This document shows positions 61,042-64,000 of a stretch of DNA of 64,000 nucleotides, piece after piece. Origin of the DNA: Minwuia sp048007105 (GTDB lineage: Bacteria > Pseudomonadota > Alphaproteobacteria > Minwuiales > Minwuiaceae); contig NZ_CP180352.1 in NCBI RefSeq assembly GCF_048007105.1, positions 2,232,001-2,296,000 of the forward strand, in the 5' to 3' direction. Position 1 is the stretch's first letter, and each line of letters starts with the position of its first letter. The notes below the pieces were generated by a model, which was not told the DNA's origin, searched no databases, and saw nothing but the letters and a program-made list of their open reading frames with translations. Made by a program: the position numbers and the translations under genes.

Positions 61042-63491
61042 CACGCGACGGCCTCCAGTCCGGTGGTGGGCAGGGGAATGAATTCATGCGCGTCGCGGCC
61101 CTTCGCCCGTTCCTCCCAGGGATCGGTCTGGGCGAATTGCTGCGAGAAGACGAAGCGGTCGTGCAGCGCAATGCGGCTCTCGGCGTCCTCGACGACGGCG
61201 CTCTGGACATGATCCATGCCGACCCGGCCGAGCCATTTGTGCATCCGGTCGAGGTAATGCGCCTCTTCGCGGTAGAGCTGCAGCAGGGCGCAGCAGTACT
61301 CCATCACCTCGTCTGCCGTATCGACGCGGCAGAGCAGGATGGTCTCCTTGACCTCCATGCCGGCGGCGCCCGCGAAGTGAAGCTCGTAGCCACTGTCCAC
61401 GCAGACGACGCCGAAATCCTTCACTGTGGCTTCCGCACAGTTCCGGGGGCAGCCGGAGACCGCCATCTTCACCTTGTGGGGCGTCCAGGCGCCCCAGAGG
61501 AACCGCTCCATCCGGACGCCCAGCTCGACCGAGGCCTGGGTTCCGAAGCGGCACCATTCGTTGCCGACGCAGGTCTTCACGGTGCGCAGCGCCTTGCCGT
61601 AGGCGTGGCCGGAGACCATGCCGGCGGCGTTGAGGTCGGCCCAGACGGCGGGCAGGTCCTCCTTCTTCACGCCCAGCAGATCGATCCGCTGGCCGCCGGT
61701 GACCTTGACGGTCGGGATGGCGAACTTGTCGGCCACATTGGCGATGGCGCGCAGTTCATCCGGTGTGGTGATGCCGCCCCACATGCGGGGCACGACCGAA
61801 TAGGTGCCGTCCTTCTGGATGTTGGCGTGAACCCGTTCATTGATGAAACGCGACTGCTGGTCGTCGACATACTCGCTGGGCCAGGTGGCCAGCAGGTAGT
61901 AGTTCAGCGCCGGTCGGCACTTGGCGCAGCCGCAGCTGGTGGTCCACTGCAGTTCCTGCATCACGGCCGGAATCGACTTCAGCTGCTTGGCGACGATCAG
62001 GCGGCGGACCTCGCCATGGCCGAGATCGGTGCAGCCGCACATGGACTGTACGGCCGGTCGGGCGTAGGCGTCGCCGAGGCTCAGCTCCAGAAGCTGCTCC
62101 ACCAGGCCGGTGCAGCTGCCGCAGGAAGACGACGCCTTGGTGGTCGCCCGGACGCCGTCCAGCGAGTTCTGGCCGCCTTCGATGGCGGAGACGATCTTGC
62201 TCTTGCAGACGCCGTTGCAGCCGCAGATTTCTGCGTCATCCGGTAAGGCTGCAACGGCCGCCATAGGGTCCAGCGGGCCCGCTCCGGCGAAGCCCTGACC
62301 GAAGATCAGGGTCTCGCGCATCTCGGAGATGTCGGTCTGGTCCTTCATCAGCTGGAAGAACCAGGGGCCGTCGGCGGTGTCGCCGTAAAGCACCGCGCCG
62401 ACGATCCGGCTGTCGCGGATCACCAGGCGCTTGTAGATCGACCGGCTGGCGTCGCGCAGCACGATTTCCTCGCGGTCGTCGCCCTCGGCGAAGTCGCCCG
62501 CCGAGTAGAGATCGACGCCGGTCACCTTCAGCTTGGTCGCCGTGATCGAACCCGCATAGGTCAGGCTGTCGTCGCCGGCCAGGCCTGCGCCGACCGACTT
62601 CGCCATCTCGTAGAGCGGGGCGACGAGGCCGTAGCAGGCGCCGCGGTGTTCGACGCACTCTCCGACCGCGTAGATGGCCGGATCGGAGGTGCGCATGTTG
62701 TCGTCGACCAGAACGCCGCGGTTCACCTCGATGCCGGCTTCCTTCGCCAGTCCGGTGTTCGGCTTGATCCCGACGGCCATGACAACGATATCCGCCGCGA
62801 TCTCTGTGCCGTCGTCCATGCGGACGGCACGGACGGCGCCGGTGCCGTCATCCACGATCTCGTGGGTGTTGGCGCGGGTGATGACCTCGATCCCCCGGGT
62901 CTCGATGGCGCTCTGCAGCAGGTAGCCGGCACTCTGGTCCAGCTGCCGCTCCATCAGCGTCGGCATCAGATGCAGGACGGTGACTTCCATGCCGCGCATC
63001 TTCAGGCCGGCGGCGGCTTCTAGCCCGAGCAGACCGCCGCCGATGACCACGGCGCGGCCGCCCTTCTCGGCTGCCGCCAGCATGGCGTCGACGTCGTCCA
63101 GATCGCGATAGGTCAGGACGCCGTCCAGATCCTTGCCCGGTACAGGAATGAGGAAGGGCAGGGAGCCGGTGGCGACGATCAGACGGTCGTATTCGGCGAC
63201 CGTGCCGGCGCGGGAGATCACCTTCCGCGCGTCGCGGTTGATGGCGATGACTTCCTCGCCGCGGATCAGGTTGACCTTGTTGTCGGCGTACCACTGATCG
63301 TCGTGGATCAGGATCTCCTCGTAGGTCTTCTCGCCGGAGAGGACCGGCGAGAGCATGATCCGGTTGTAGTTCACGCGGGGTTCGGCGTTGAAGACGGTGA
63401 CCTCGTAGCGGTCCGGGTCGCGCTCGAAGAGCTCTTCGAGCGCCCGGCCGGCGGCCATGCCGTTGCCGATGACGACGAGTTTCTCTGTCAT
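61041..63491 (-). CDS. nirB: NADH-dependent assimilatory nitrite reductase large subunit NirB
   Basis: Six-electron reduction of nitrite to ammonium in the cytoplasm. The 816-residue protein has the FAD site VVIGNGMAAGRALEE (6-20), the NAD site VVIGGGLLGLEAAAG (148-162), two BFD-like [2Fe-2S] regions with cysteines around 423-460 and 485-525, and siroheme/[4Fe-4S] ligands Cys641, Cys647, Cys681 and Cys685 (TCVGNEWC; SGCPRNC). AAGGAGGATGAC precedes the ATG. It begins the operon nirB-nirD-nasA-cysG; no nitrate transporter is in view. Confidence 0.96.
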   Translation of the reverse strand: MTEKLVVIGNGMAAGRALEELFERDPDRYEVTVFNAEPRVNYNRIMLSPVLSGEKTYEEILIHDDQWYADNKVNLIRGEEVIAINRDARKVISRAGTVAEYDRLIVATGSLPFLIPVPGKDLDGVLTYRDLDDVDAMLAAAEKGGRAVVIGGGLLGLEAAAGLKMRGMEVTVLHLMPTLMERQLDQSAGYLLQSAIETRGIEVITRANTHEIVDDGTGAVRAVRMDDGTEIAADIVVMAVGIKPNTGLAKEAGIEVNRGVLVDDNMRTSDPAIYAVGECVEHRGACYGLVAPLYEMAKSVGAGLAGDDSLTYAGSITATKLKVTGVDLYSAGDFAEGDDREEIVLRDASRSIYKRLVIRDSRIVGAVLYGDTADGPWFFQLMKDQTDISEMRETLIFGQGFAGAGPLDPMAAVAALPDDAEICGCNGVCKSKIVSAIEGGQNSLDGVRATTKASSSCGSCTGLVEQLLELSLGDAYARPAVQSMCGCTDLGHGEVRRLIVAKQLKSIPAVMQELQWTTSCGCAKCRPALNYYLLATWPSEYVDDQQSRFINERVHANIQKDGTYSVVPRMWGGITTPDELRAIANVADKFAIPTVKVTGGQRIDLLGVKKEDLPAVWADLNAAGMVSGHAYGKALRTVKTCVGNEWCRFGTQASVELGVRMERFLWGAWTPHKVKMAVSGCPRNCAEATVKDFGVVCVDSGYELHFAGAAGMEVKETILLCRVDTADEVMEYCCALLQLYREEAHYLDRMHKWLGRVGMDHVQSAVVEDAESRIALHDRFVFSQQFAQTDPWEERAKGRDAHEFIPLPTTGLEAVA

Positions 63492-63533
63492 GTCATCCTC
63501 CTTGCGGATGCGTGCATGCGTCGGCCCGGCACA

Positions 63534-64000
63534 TCAGAAGTACCAGGCCGCAACGTTGCGAAGCCCCTCCGGCCCGAAGACCGGCAGGGCGACGATGGAA
63601 CGGAAACCGTGGCGCAGCGCGGCGCGCTCGCAGGCGCTGGAACCGGCTTCCAGGTCGGTCACGGCAGCCGGAATGCCGGTGGCGGCGACGGCGCCGATAT
63701 GGCCCTCGCCCGGCTCGATGAAGCCCTGGGCGGCTTCACGGTGCGGCGCGCCTTCCGCCTCGCACATGCCGTCGGCGAACTGCAGCCGTCCCCCGCCGGC
63801 ATGGGTCCAGATCTCGAAGCGCCGGGCGATGGGCGTGCCGCGGGCCGAGAGCAGCGCAAGCACCTCGGCGCCGGGCACGTTGGTCGAAACCGGAATGCCC
63901 AGACCCATGGTCATGCCCGCATCGCCGGCGTCGTCGGAGCGGATGAAGCGGTGGCTGTTGCCCAGATCGCGGATCAGGCAGGGCTGCCCGCTTTCCCAGA
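63534..64000 (-). CDS. GAF-domain protein (C-terminal part, cut by window edge)
   Basis: The frame is open to the window end on the minus strand, so the start lies outside; an internal Met (63914) is not the true start. At least 155 residues are seen, with a GAF-like pattern (EIWTHAGGGRLQFADGM; QGFIEPGEGHIGAVAATGIP; CERAALRHGFRSIVALPVFG). A small-ligand sensor role is likely. It is 42 bp upstream of nirB on the same strand, so it may belong to or control the nitrate operon; that is inference from position. Confidence 0.7.
   Translation of the reverse strand, partial: WESGQPCLIRDLGNSHRFIRSDDAGDAGMTMGLGIPVSTNVPGAEVLALLSARGTPIARRFEIWTHAGGGRLQFADGMCEAEGAPHREAAQGFIEPGEGHIGAVAATGIPAAVTDLEAGSSACERAALRHGFRSIVALPVFGPEGLRNVAAWYF

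Noticed and set aside
1..64000. CRISPR arrays, tRNA or rRNA genes, insertion sequences, crtA, bchE, puc genes
   Set aside because: None could be recognised by reading both strands; absence of very degenerate remnants cannot be proved by eye.

Overview
This window is a high-GC alphaproteobacterial segment carrying an almost complete photosynthesis gene cluster (about 12.0-56.2 kb). It is flanked on the left by urea/amide nitrogen genes (1-8.3 kb) and on the right by nitrate/nitrite assimilation genes (56.6-63.5 kb). The type-2 reaction centre (pufLM, puhA), tetraheme pufC, LH1 (pufBA), the three-subunit protochlorophyllide and chlorophyllide reductases, the PpsR/AerR regulators and ALA synthase HemA identify a purple phototrophic alphaproteobacterium. 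The layout looks Rhodospirillales-like, but I cannot name the genus. The O2-dependent cyclase AcsF is present and no bchE is seen, which fits an aerobic or facultative phototroph. crtI, B, C, D, E and F are present and crtA is not, which points to spirilloxanthin-series carotenoids. No pufX, LH2 (puc), bchJ or idi gene lies in the window.

Layout. (1) + strand: urtC (partial), urtD, urtE, amiE, ureE, ureF, a fused ureAB, ureC, ureG, ureD. Together these import urea, hydrolyse amides and urea, and mature the nickel enzyme. (2) - strand: an orphan MoxR-ATPase/VWA pair (norQ/norD or cbbQ/cbbO type). (3) + strand: cytochrome c2, tspO, bchI, bchD, bchO, a DUF3422 membrane protein, crtI, crtB and a 47-residue membrane microprotein. 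(4) crtD-crtC (-) diverge from crtE-crtF-bchCXYZ-pufQBALMC (+). (5) A tightly packed - strand run from bchF to hemA: bchF, N, B, H, L, M, lhaA, puhA, B, C, a 99-residue orf, acsF, puhE, hemA. Its end faces the end of the puf operon, and each side has its own terminator hairpin. (6) + strand: aerR, ppsR, bchG, a PucC-family carrier, bchP, a second tspO and a small membrane protein, then a DUF1801 gene. (7) - strand: nirB, nirD, nasA, cysG, with a partial GAF-domain gene at the edge.

Regulation can be read from the DNA. Palindromes of the PpsR/CrtJ type (TGT-N12-ACA and close variants) lie upstream of bchI, crtI, crtD/crtE, bchC (tandem, 8 bp apart), bchF/aerR (compound) and bchG.

The main oddity is seven single-base frameshifts in six photosynthesis genes (bchY, bchM, bchN, ppsR twice, the pucC-like gene, bchP). 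In each case a neighbouring frame restores the family-typical protein and usually the gene-to-gene overlap. The simplest reading is consensus errors in a draft sequence. Real decay of the phototrophy locus, and of the repressor ppsR in particular, cannot be excluded from sequence alone. Coordinates for these genes span the inferred intact gene. No tRNA, rRNA, CRISPR array or insertion sequence was recognised, and no gene-free stretch exceeds about 270 bp.
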